A stretch of DNA of 5,075 bases. Origin: Candidatus Sifarchaeum subterraneum (lineage in GTDB: Archaea > Asgardarchaeota > Sifarchaeia > Sifarchaeales > Sifarchaeaceae). This document shows positions 1 through 4,600 of this stretch, piece after piece. The translations under genes and the position numbers were made by a program. Within the stretch, counting starts at the first letter, position 1; each line of letters begins with the position of its first letter. Below the pieces are notes generated by a model. That model ran no database searches. It saw only the letters and a list, made by a program, of their open reading frames with translations, and was not told the DNA's origin. The stretch spans positions 1-5,075 of the forward strand of contig JAECRX010000093.1 of assembly GCA_016292335.1 (NCBI GenBank), read 5' to 3'.

Positions 1-1
1 C

Positions 2-208
2 AAAAGACCACGACAGGCATCCTTCTATTGTAAAGAAGAAAAATGTGCCCGCTTCAACAAAGAATATCCAGCCGATCTCAACGGGGCTATCAATATCGGT
101 AAACTGTCTGTTGGGTATATCCTGGCGGACCGGGTTGCTTTGACTCAACCCATAATTCCACCAAATTTTTGCGAGTGGAAAACCTCTCCGGATTGCGATT
201 CCTTGTAG
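2..208 (+). CDS. tnpB: TnpB-type RNA-guided endonuclease, C-terminal fragment (5' end outside window)
   Basis: Only the last 68 codons are inside the window, ending with TAG at 206-208. The fragment opens with KRPRQASFYCKEEKC, the second half of the TnpB zinc ribbon (here C-x4-C). PADLNGAINIG follows; its Asp is the last acidic residue of the RuvC-like active site. This order, zinc ribbon half then D-x-N-[AG]-A-x-N-I, is diagnostic of IS200/IS605/IS1341 TnpB. The tail (GYILADRVALTQP and onward) is the variable C-terminus. TnpB is an RNA-guided DNA nuclease that uses an omega RNA made from the end of its own gene and the transposon right end. Whether the upstream part is intact, and whether a tnpA is present, cannot be seen. 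No frameshift is visible here. Base composition is G+C-richer than most of the window, as expected for an acquired element. Confidence 0.88.
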   Translation, partial: KRPRQASFYCKEEKCARFNKEYPADLNGAINIGKLSVGYILADRVALTQPIIPPNFCEWKTSPDCDSL

Positions 209-242
209 GAATCTACGTCCTTTTGGGCGGTGAGGATGTCAA
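105..242 (+). ncRNA. Probable omega RNA 3' scaffold of the tnpB element
   Basis: In this family the guide RNA is processed from the 3' end of the tnpB message and runs through the transposon right end; the next bases outside the element act as guide. Two hairpins are visible. A perfect 6-bp stem, GATTCC 197-202 with GGAATC 208-213, contains the stop codon. A second stem has CGTCC 216-220 pairing with GGGCG 225-229 (one G.U, loop TTTT). The block ends in GAGGATGTCA (232-241), a recurrent ending of archaeal and bacterial tnpB elements. The usual version of the second stem is, from memory, about 8 bp; here the outer pairs are mismatched, so the end may be decaying. The 5' limit is an estimate. 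The guide would begin at about 242. Confidence 0.5.
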
Positions 243-294
243 AATATCAAAAATGCTCGGAAAAAACCTTTTCAAGTTTTGACAAATCACAATG

Positions 295-303
295 AAAAAA
301 AAA
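295..303 (-). terminator. Oligo-T terminator of the DUF296 gene
   Basis: The plus strand has nine consecutive A (295-303), so transcripts of the minus-strand gene end in U9 about 90 nt past its stop. Archaeal RNA polymerase terminates at such U tracts without needing a strong hairpin. The rest of 243-391 is A+T-rich and shows no gene. Confidence 0.4.
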
Positions 304-391
304 TTGAAAAATAATCATTTGATCTTCGTAGCAATGTTAAAATTGTATTTTCTTCGGATTGAGAAATGCTATAGTCTTTGTTGCAATAAAT

Positions 392-859
392 CTATATTCG
401 CAATTCTGAATACCCGCGGGCATCAATTTCCTCTTTCAATCTCGTGAGTTGTTCTTCTAGTTCAAATATTACTATTTCTCCTAATGCAGCTATTGAAGTA
501 CCGCCTTCAAGAAGATGGCCACCATGGACATGGCCTTCATGATCTGCAACAGTGATGTGTACATGGACAAAGACATCTACTGGATTACCCTCTTTATCAA
601 CAGCTGTAGCAATATTACCAAGTATCGATGTAATTTCGAGAAAACCTTCTTTTGGAATTGGTTGGTAAGCTCCTTTCTCCATAGAATACACTGAAAAAGT
701 TGCACCGTCTGTAGCCCCAACACCGTAAAAAAATGCTCCTTTGATGCCTTCTTTTTTTGCAATCTTTGTCAACGCTTTTATTATGTCCTCTCCTTCAGCT
801 AATCTCACTGCGATCACTCTTTTGATTTTCGCTTCTAAAAGTTTTGTTATTTCAGCCAA
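392..859 (-). CDS. PPC/DUF296-domain protein (AT-hook-associated PCC domain family)
   Basis: The product is a 155-residue single-domain protein of the plants-and-prokaryotes-conserved (PPC, DUF296) fold. Opening KRVIAVRLAEGEDIIKALTKIAKKEGIK matches the usual first strand and helix of the family. GAT at 48-50 is followed by the central sheet. The hallmark block is HVHITVADHEGHVHGGHL at about 99-116. H99, H101 and H115 correspond to the His triad that binds metal in prokaryotic members. There is no AT-hook, as is usual outside plants. Its biochemical function is not established; family members form trimers. The frame can be extended to a TTG at 955, but those 32 codons read through a transposon end. 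A TTG at 857-859 has GAGGG six bases upstream and gives the normal family length of about 140-150 residues, so it is preferred. The gene appears monocistronic. Confidence 0.85.
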   Translation of the reverse strand: MAEITKLLEAKIKRVIAVRLAEGEDIIKALTKIAKKEGIKGAFFYGVGATDGATFSVYSMEKGAYQPIPKEGFLEITSILGNIATAVDKEGNPVDVFVHVHITVADHEGHVHGGHLLEGGTSIAALGEIVIFELEEQLTRLKEEIDARGYSELRI

Positions 860-865
860 TTCTAT

Positions 866-870
866 CCCTC
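866..870 (-). promoter_or_regulatory. Shine-Dalgarno site fixing the TTG start of the DUF296 gene
   Basis: Read on the minus strand, GAGGG stands six bases (ATAGAA) before TTG at 859-857. It is a modest SD, but it is the only one near a start codon that yields a family-length protein. Confidence 0.45.
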
Positions 871-917
871 TATTTTTTTTTTCCTTGCATTTTTTAACGC
901 ATAGACACAGTATTTTT

Positions 918-927
918 GAATTATAAG
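918..927 (-). promoter_or_regulatory. Probable TATA box of the DUF296 gene
   Basis: The minus strand reads CTTATAATTC here. Transcription would start about 25 nt downstream, near 895-898, giving a leader of about 36 nt before the TTG at 859 and excluding the longer reading from 955. The box lies 10 bp outside the end of the neighbouring transposon remnant, so the purine-rich BRE position may partly consist of transposon-adjacent bases. Confidence 0.4.
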
Positions 928-936
928 ATTCTGGAT

Positions 937-1042
937 GTGAACTACCACCCAACAAGTTGAGTGACTTCCTGATTCATCCATCTCCTAACGGAGCATGTCT
1001 AACAGGCTCTACGAGCAGTTCCGCCCTGAATATAATTTTTGT
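937..1042 (-). mobile_element. Decayed right end of a second tnpB element (tnpB 3' remnant plus omega RNA end)
   Basis: On the minus strand, this stretch carries GGATGAATCAGGAAG (982-968 region), then a stem of 8 pairs (946-953 with 956-963, one T.G pair), then GGTAGTTCAC ending at 937. GAATCAGGAAGC followed by a hairpin and GTAGTTCAC is a familiar ending of one large group of tnpB elements. A short reading AELLVEPVRHAPLGDG is open at about 1023-976, and MNQEVTQLVGW plus TAG is open in another frame just after. The pattern suggests the C-terminal end of tnpB broken by a frameshift. Nothing of the nuclease core remains upstream (1043-1328). The ending differs from that of the element at 1-242, so this is a separate family, not a broken copy of it. 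Confidence 0.65.
946..963 (-). repeat. Subterminal hairpin of the tnpB remnant
   Basis: CACTCAAC and GTTGGGTG on the minus strand pair over eight positions with one T.G pair, and a two-base gap that in practice opens to a CTTG loop. The hairpin stands directly before GGTAGTTCAC, the place where such elements carry the structure recognised at the right end and included in the omega RNA. Confidence 0.6.
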
Positions 1043-1231
1043 TTAAAGAATTGGCGAGTATGACCTCAGCTCAATTCGAATATCTATAGAGAAAAAGAGA
1101 TTTTAAAATGTTATGAAAGACTGAAAGAAAGCAATCAATCCACCTTACAAGTAGGTTGTGTTTAAGAAATCAAATTTTAGTTCATAAAGCTTAAATGTCC
1201 CCTGAAAATAGCAAAAAGAAAATCGAAAACC

Positions 1232-1247
1232 AATCGTTATGACGATT
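1232..1247. repeat. Perfect inverted repeat upstream of the flavin reductase gene
   Basis: AATCGT (1232-1237), a TATG spacer, then ACGATT (1242-1247): a 6-4-6 dyad about 80-95 bp before the start codon and about 33-50 bp before the candidate TATA box. It may be a regulator binding site or an RNA hairpin. It is not followed by a T tract, so it does not look like a terminator. Confidence 0.35.
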
Positions 1248-1279
1248 TATTCTCCAAAAAAAATACTGCACATTCAAAT

Positions 1280-1289
1280 TTTTTTAAGT
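1280..1289 (+). promoter_or_regulatory. Possible TATA box of the flavin reductase gene
   Basis: TTTTTTAAGT preceded by CATTCAAA resembles a weak BRE plus TATA element. Start of transcription would fall near 1308-1312, just before the SD, giving a very short leader. It is a poor match to TTTATATA, so this is tentative. Confidence 0.28.
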
Positions 1290-1314
1290 TAGATTCGTGT
1301 ATAAGAACAACACT

Positions 1315-1320
1315 GAGGTG
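1315..1320 (+). promoter_or_regulatory. Shine-Dalgarno site of the flavin reductase gene
   Basis: GAGGTG ends eight bases before the ATG at 1329. It is a full match to the anti-SD core and confirms that start. Confidence 0.7.
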
Positions 1321-1328
1321 TGTGATCA

Positions 1329-1898
1329 ATGAAAATTGAGAAATTGCCATCAACTTTAGTATATCCAAGTCCAGTTGTTTTAGTCACAGTGATTGATTCA
1401 AGAGGAAAAGCAAATATCATCACATTAACGTGGGTTGCAAATCTTTGCCACGAACCACCAACTGTTGGTATAGGAGTTGGGTCTAAAAGTTATTCACGAA
1501 TTCTTATCGAAGAAACTAAAGAATTTGTGATAAATATCGCATCGACCAAAATTCTTAAAGAAACAGAATTTTGCGGAAAAACTTCGGGAAAAGATGTAGA
1601 CAAGTTTGCGATGACAAAACTAACTCCCGTTCCATCCATAAAAGTGAAACCTCCTGCGATCAAAGAATGTTCTATAAATATAGAATGCAAAGTGTTACAA
1701 AAGATAAAAATGGGATCTCATGACCTTTTCATTGGTGAAATTATCGCGGTTCAAGTAGATGAGGATATTCTTGATGAAAAAGGAGAAATCGATTTTCATA
1801 AAGCTATGCCCATTGTATACATAGGTGGATACGACTTAGGTGAATACTGGAACTTAGGTGAAAGAATGGGTAAGTATGAGATGTACACACGGAGTTAA
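1329..1898 (+). CDS. Flavin reductase-like FMN-binding protein (split barrel)
   Basis: The 189-residue product belongs to the flavin reductase-like domain family (FMN-binding split barrel), which includes flavoredoxin-type and MTH152-type archaeal flavoproteins. Visible hallmarks, in order: the first strand PVVLVTVID with GKANIITLTWVANLCHEPPTVGIGV (15-50), where residues around 29-37 contact the flavin phosphate; SKSYSRILIEETKEFVINI (52-70); the FCGKTSGKDVDKFA loop (81-94); and GSHDLFIGEI (129-138), a signature segment of the family. Length is normal and the start is fixed by a good SD. It should be a soluble cytosolic dimer that binds FMN and passes electrons from NAD(P)H, ferredoxin or another donor. 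The electron partner cannot be inferred, because no oxygenase, hydrogenase or reductase partner is adjacent. The gene stands alone on its strand. Confidence 0.9.
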   Translation: MKIEKLPSTLVYPSPVVLVTVIDSRGKANIITLTWVANLCHEPPTVGIGVGSKSYSRILIEETKEFVINIASTKILKETEFCGKTSGKDVDKFAMTKLTPVPSIKVKPPAIKECSINIECKVLQKIKMGSHDLFIGEIIAVQVDEDILDEKGEIDFHKAMPIVYIGGYDLGEYWNLGERMGKYEMYTRS

Positions 1899-2022
1899 TT
1901 TATAATTTTAAATAACAAGAGGCTTATTCCTCCTATGGATAAAAATGCATTTAACATACTGTATGTCTGCTGGAGTTTCTATTATTCAGATATGGTATCG
2001 TAAGAAAAATGTGATAAAACGC

Positions 2023-2050
2023 TTTTTTGGGAAGATTTAGATATTTTTTT
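2023..2050 (+). terminator. Possible oligo-T terminators after the flavin reductase gene
   Basis: T6 at 2023-2028 and T7 at 2044-2050 lie 125-150 nt past the stop codon and just before the strong promoter at 2081. They could end the upstream transcript and insulate the next one. Confidence 0.35.
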
Positions 2051-2080
2051 GAAATATTTACTTGGAAGCACTGCTATAAA

Positions 2081-2097
2081 CCAAAACTTTATAAATA
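2081..2097 (+). promoter_or_regulatory. Strong archaeal BRE/TATA promoter
   Basis: CCAAAAC followed by TTTATAAATA (2088-2097) is the best TATA-type promoter in the window. From its centre the start site is expected about 25 nt downstream, near 2117-2119. This coincides with the ATG at 2118-2120 and with the base of the first hairpin. It is too far (about 500 nt) from the TFB start to be its only promoter unless TFB has a long leader. Confidence 0.6.
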
Positions 2098-2117
2098 ATA
2101 AACTCCCAATCAATAAG

Positions 2118-2189
2118 ATGGAGGATAGGGTACAAAAAATTATGTACATAAGTATCCTTCAACTATTAAAACAAAACCCCTTTGTATAA
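2118..2189 (+). CDS. Possible leaderless 23-residue peptide
   Basis: An ATG sits exactly where transcription from the TATA box at 2088-2097 should begin, as in leaderless archaeal messages. It opens a 23-codon frame (MEDRVQKIMYISILQLLKQNPFV, TAA at 2187-2189) with an acidic start and a hydrophobic, possibly helical middle. No SD is present. A frame this short occurs often by chance, and the same bases form the first hairpin, so an untranslated RNA is an equally good reading. Confidence 0.2.
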   Translation: MEDRVQKIMYISILQLLKQNPFV

Positions 2190-2408
2190 ATTTATTCTTG
2201 AAGACTATCAGAGAGTAAACGAAAATCTCATCAAGTTCAGGTAATTATTAAGTCTTCTGTGGTGGGGGAGATTCGAGTTGCCTTTTGTAAATAACTTAGA
2301 GACATAAAGCCATCTGACTATTCGAAGAAAGTGTCTTTATGACAATATAGATATGAACAGACATTAACTTATACTCAGGAAACTCAATAGTTACGAAAAA
2401 CCCTACCG

Positions 2409-2441
2409 GAGAACCCTATTATTAGGGGCAAAAATGTTCTC
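2409..2441 (+). repeat. Nested stem-loop
   Basis: GAGAAC (2409-2414) pairs perfectly with GTTCTC (2436-2441). Inside it, CCTA (2415-2418) stacks directly on the outer stem and pairs with TAGG (2423-2426) across a TTAT loop, leaving GGCAAAAAT unpaired on the 3' side. It is compact enough to be a genuine RNA element. Confidence 0.4.
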
Positions 2442-2513
2442 ATAGGAACGAATGTAAATTCCATTGAAGAGGATCTAAGTCCTACTTCTTTTCAAAGAAT
2501 TCATAAGATTCAT

Positions 2514-2536
2514 TAAGTGGTTAATCTAACCATTTA
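2514..2536. repeat. Palindrome upstream of the TFB gene
   Basis: TGGTTA (2518-2523) and TAACCA (2527-2532) form a perfect 6-3-6 dyad. Allowing one G.T pair, it extends to ten pairs (2514-2523 with 2527-2536). It lies about 32 bp upstream of the candidate TFB TATA box, a position that suits an activator or repressor site. No T tract follows, so a terminator is less likely. Confidence 0.4.
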
Positions 2537-2567
2537 TCTTCATATATCGAAATGTACAAAGGTTCTT

Positions 2568-2576
2568 CTTAATATA
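2568..2576 (+). promoter_or_regulatory. Probable TATA box of the TFB gene
   Basis: CTTAATATA is the nearest TATA-like element to the TFB start. Transcription would begin at about 2596-2600, just upstream of the SD at 2601-2606. The resulting short leader is typical of archaeal genes. Confidence 0.42.
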
Positions 2577-2600
2577 ACCTTTTACTTGAAAAATTTCAGA

Positions 2601-2606
2601 AGGAGG
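2601..2606 (+). promoter_or_regulatory. Shine-Dalgarno site that sets the TFB start
   Basis: AGGAGG ends nine bases before the ATG at 2616-2618. The frame is open further back to a GTG at 2517, but those 33 codons have no SD, overlap the palindrome and the promoter, and encode nothing TFB-like. Confidence 0.8.
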
Positions 2607-2615
2607 AATAAATTC

Positions 2616-3575
2616 ATGTCGAATATTGGATCTACTAAATCAGATAAAAAATTTCGCCATCACCCGATAACTTCTGATCAATGTCCAGATTGTGGAAGTA
2701 ATGAACTCATTATGGACGATATAAGAGGGGAAAGGATCTGTAGCAATTGCGGATTAGTCATTGATTCGAATCTAATAGATAGAGGGCAGGAGTGGCGGGC
2801 ATTCACCGCTCAAGAAGAGATGAAGAGAAGTCGAGTAGGCTCACCAATTAAATACACCATTCATGACAAAGGTCTAAGTACCATAATTGGCCCAGAAGAT
2901 AGAGATGTCCATGGCAACAAACTCACTTCGAGAAAGCGGGCTCAAGTTTATCGGCTACGAAAATGGCAAATTAGATCAAATCTGCACAGTTCATTTGACA
3001 GAAATCTTACACGTGCTCTGAGCGAACTTGAACGGTTATCAAGCCAACTAGGAATTCCTAAATCTATTCAAGAAATAGCAGCAGTAATTTATAGAAAAGC
3101 ACTTAAAAACAGAGCGGTAAAAAGACAACGAGTTGAGGCCAAAATAGCTGCAGCTCTATATGCAGCTCTGCGTATCAGTAAAATTCCAAGAACCTTAGAT
3201 GAAATTGCAAAAGTGTCACAACACACTAAAAAAGAACTTGGAAAATGCTATAGACTCCTAATTGAAGGAATAGATATGGATATCCCTCTTGCTAGTCCAA
3301 TCGACTATCTAGCTCGTTTTGGGGAAGAATTGAAATTATCTGTCGAAACCCAAAAGTTAGCTATTGAAATACTCAAAAAAGCCAAAGAGGAAGGATTAAC
3401 AGGAGGAAAGGATCCTAAAGGATTAGCGGCAGCTGTAATTTATATTTCAGGAGTTAAAAATAACGAACGAAGAACTCAGAAAGAAATAGCAAAGGTAGCC
3501 CAGGTCACAGAGGTAACAATAAGAAACAGGTATAAAGACCTTGTAAGAAAACTTGGAATATCAATCTCCGCTTAG
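2616..3575 (+). CDS. tfb: Transcription initiation factor B (TFB, archaeal TFIIB homologue)
   Basis: The product (319 residues, normal family length) bridges TBP-bound promoter DNA and RNA polymerase. Residues 23-45 form the N-terminal zinc ribbon (C23, C26, C42, C45) that docks on the polymerase. DRGQEWRAF (55-63) and the following charged segment to about 100 (including KGLSTIIG at 85-92) are the B-reader and B-linker that help start-site selection and opening. Two cyclin-like repeats follow, about 117-207 and 212-314. The helix-turn-helix in the second, RTQKEIAKVAQVTEVTIRNRY (about 286-306), contacts the BRE. The first repeat reads KRQRVEAKIAAALYAALR (169-186), where TFBs usually have a sequence close to RGRSIE-x-x-AAALYAACR. 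This divergence suggests a paralogous TFB instead of the main one, an inference from memory. The gene is alone on its strand and convergent with the next gene. Confidence 0.96.
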   Translation: MSNIGSTKSDKKFRHHPITSDQCPDCGSNELIMDDIRGERICSNCGLVIDSNLIDRGQEWRAFTAQEEMKRSRVGSPIKYTIHDKGLSTIIGPEDRDVHGNKLTSRKRAQVYRLRKWQIRSNLHSSFDRNLTRALSELERLSSQLGIPKSIQEIAAVIYRKALKNRAVKRQRVEAKIAAALYAALRISKIPRTLDEIAKVSQHTKKELGKCYRLLIEGIDMDIPLASPIDYLARFGEELKLSVETQKLAIEILKKAKEEGLTGGKDPKGLAAAVIYISGVKNNERRTQKEIAKVAQVTEVTIRNRYKDLVRKLGISISA

Positions 3576-3590
3576 ATCCCGCAAAAATTC

Positions 3591-3620
3591 CCTTTTATTT
3601 TTTATATTGATTTTTTTTTT
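3591..3620 (+). terminator. T-rich terminator of the TFB gene
   Basis: T-rich runs from 3591 end in ten consecutive T (3611-3620), starting 16-45 nt after the stop codon. This is a typical archaeal oligo-T terminator. A second T run (about 3679-3685) could act as backup. Confidence 0.65.
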
Positions 3621-3648
3621 ATACATGTAAATTATCCTAAGATTATAA

Positions 3649-3656
3649 GAAAAAAT
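3649..3656 (-). terminator. Possible terminator of the minus-strand unknown gene
   Basis: Minus-strand transcripts would meet a short T run here, after another at about 3664-3668, and then the T-poor complement of the TFB terminator. The gene at 3718-4542 converges on TFB, and the 142-bp gap between them carries T tracts on both strands. Confidence 0.35.
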
Positions 3657-3717
3657 TCTATTTAAAAAGTAATTCTAATTTTTTTCGAAGTTCAAAGCCA
3701 ATTCGTTACAAGATAGT

Positions 3718-4542
3718 TCACATAGGGGCTCTTGCAGAGAACTCCCAATGTCTTCCGTTCTTTGTATTTTCTCCATGCACTTCGATATACTCTTCACGAA
3801 TTGAAACTTGTGGAGATATATGACGAACGATCATTGAATGGTCATTAATTAGTTCTTCTTGGAATCTAACAAGATCAATGTCTTGCTCATCCGGAATAGT
3901 TAGTTCCCTTATTTTACCTGATTGATCAAACTTTTTACTGTTAATTACCGATGAGGCTTTAAAGGGCGTTATAGAATGTATTTTGAATTCTAATAGTACT
4001 TCTTGTGAATACCACACTTTCTTTTTTAGTTGATCTCCTTTTATTGGGATTAAAACTTCAATATAAAATTCTCCTTCTCCTGAAGCTGTTGTTATCTTTT
4101 GATTTTCTTCAATGATATCATCTGTTTTGCTGTTAATCATTCTTATCGTTTCATCGTGCTGAAAATTGCAAGAAAATGTGCCTTTTCCCAGCCCTCTTAA
4201 ATAGTCTTTGTTTGAACCATCTTGCCAGAATTGCGAGTTGAAAGGGAGCCTCTCCTCTATATCACTCAATTTTCTGGTTTTGAAGGAGAAATTTCCATCG
4301 AAAGACCATGACACTTTGCAAGATTCAATTCTGGGAACAATCATACCTATTAAAGTTGGACCGTAATCCTTCTTCGGTTGATAGCGGGATTGATAACAGT
4401 TTCCACTATATCTTTCAATTATTTTCCCATTCCATTCTAAAGGTTTCTCTTGACCCTCTTTGCTCGTTTCTTCAAGATCCAATATAAATCTGTGTATTTT
4501 TCTGCCCCATTCTACTGATTCTTCTTGGCCATGATCACTCAT
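3718..4542 (-). CDS. Uncharacterised 274-residue protein with a short N-terminal duplication
   Basis: I do not recognise a family. The start is an ATG with GGAG (4552-4555) nine bases upstream, and the frame has no other early ATG. There is no signal peptide or membrane segment, so it is probably cytosolic. Residues 5-16 and 30-41 resemble each other (GQE-x3-EW-x2-KI in both), a 25-residue period suggesting a tandem duplication at the N-terminus. From about 60 onward the sequence alternates hydrophobic and polar residues (GPTLIGMIVPRIESCKVSWSF, GEFYIEVLIPIK, EVLLEFKIHSITPF), as in a beta-rich fold. It ends with a highly polar tail, NGRHWEFSARAPM. Only a few scattered Cys are present and no metal or nucleotide motif was seen. 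It lies downstream of the ferredoxin gene but with a 224-bp gap containing T tracts and TATA-like boxes, so it is probably separately transcribed. Confidence 0.75.
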   Translation of the reverse strand: MSDHGQEESVEWGRKIHRFILDLEETSKEGQEKPLEWNGKIIERYSGNCYQSRYQPKKDYGPTLIGMIVPRIESCKVSWSFDGNFSFKTRKLSDIEERLPFNSQFWQDGSNKDYLRGLGKGTFSCNFQHDETIRMINSKTDDIIEENQKITTASGEGEFYIEVLIPIKGDQLKKKVWYSQEVLLEFKIHSITPFKASSVINSKKFDQSGKIRELTIPDEQDIDLVRFQEELINDHSMIVRHISPQVSIREEYIEVHGENTKNGRHWEFSARAPM

Positions 4543-4600
4543 ATCTATAAACTCCAGTATTTGTTGTTTTCAGCCACTTCAGACAAAAGAAATACCCGGA

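Larger units (their letters stand above)
1..242 (+). mobile_element. Right end of an IS200/IS605 (IS1341-like) element
   Basis: The tnpB 3' end and the hairpin right end terminating in GATGTCA at 235-241 mark the outer boundary of the element at about 241-242. IS200/IS605 elements have no terminal inverted repeats and make no target duplication, so only subterminal hairpins are expected. The left end lies before the window. Confidence 0.65.
1043..1328. other. Intergenic region between the tnpB remnant and the flavin reductase gene
   Basis: A+T-rich, with no credible coding frame on either strand and no RNA gene recognised. It contains the perfect palindrome at 1232-1247, a possible promoter near 1280-1289 and the SD of the next gene. 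Poly-A runs at 1256-1263 and nearby are otherwise unremarkable. Confidence 0.6.
2118..2441 (+). ncRNA. Candidate structured small RNA (or long leader), unrecognised
   Basis: No known family was recognised. The predicted transcript starts next to a strong promoter and can fold into four local stems. Stem 1: 2120-2127 with 2153-2160 (8 pairs, one G.U) topped by GTAC 2130-2133 with GTAC 2144-2147. Stem 2: GAAGACT 2200-2206 with AGTCTTC 2251-2257, enclosing GAGA/TCTC. Stem 3: CATAAAG 2303-2309 with CTTTATG 2335-2341. Stem 4: GAGAAC 2409-2414 with GTTCTC 2436-2441, enclosing CCTA 2415-2418 and TAGG 2423-2426. Seven-base stems do arise by chance in sequence this rich in A and T, so the case rests mainly on the promoter, the compact first and last stems and the lack of a coding frame. 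The 3' end is unknown; no strong T tract follows. Confidence 0.3.
1899..2615. other. 717-bp region without a recognised gene, containing a strong promoter and hairpins
   Basis: No protein-coding frame here has family-like composition, and no tRNA, 5S, SRP or RNase P RNA pattern was recognised. The left part (1899-2080) has T tracts that probably end the flavin reductase transcript. The middle (2081-2441) has a high-quality BRE/TATA followed by four potential stem-loops. The right part (2442-2615) holds the palindrome at 2514-2536 and the TFB promoter and SD. Frequent stops in all frames argue against a recently lost large gene. Confidence 0.6.

Noticed and set aside
577..762. Open frame of 61 codons in another minus-strand frame
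   Set aside because: It lies entirely within the DUF296 coding region and has no initiation signal.
741..926. Open frame of 61 codons on the plus strand across the DUF296 gene
   Set aside because: It is antisense to a well-supported domain protein, has no SD, and shows no family-like composition.
1490..1690. Open frame of 66 codons antisense to the flavin reductase gene
   Set aside because: It is explained as the shadow of the flavin reductase reading frame, with no SD or promoter.
1935..2003. 22-codon frame starting ATG GAT AAA
   Set aside because: The preceding sequence is CCTCC, the complement of an SD, with no promoter nearby. The length is well within chance.
2262..2285. GGGGGAGATTCGAGTTGCC, resembling a tRNA T-arm (TTCGAGT loop)
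   Set aside because: The flanking bases do not form the five-pair T stem, and no acceptor, D or anticodon arm could be found at the right spacing on either strand.
2517..2615. In-frame GTG start giving TFB a 33-residue N-terminal extension
   Set aside because: There is no SD before it, it overlaps the palindrome and probable promoter, and the extra residues are not TFB-like. The ATG at 2616 has a strong SD.
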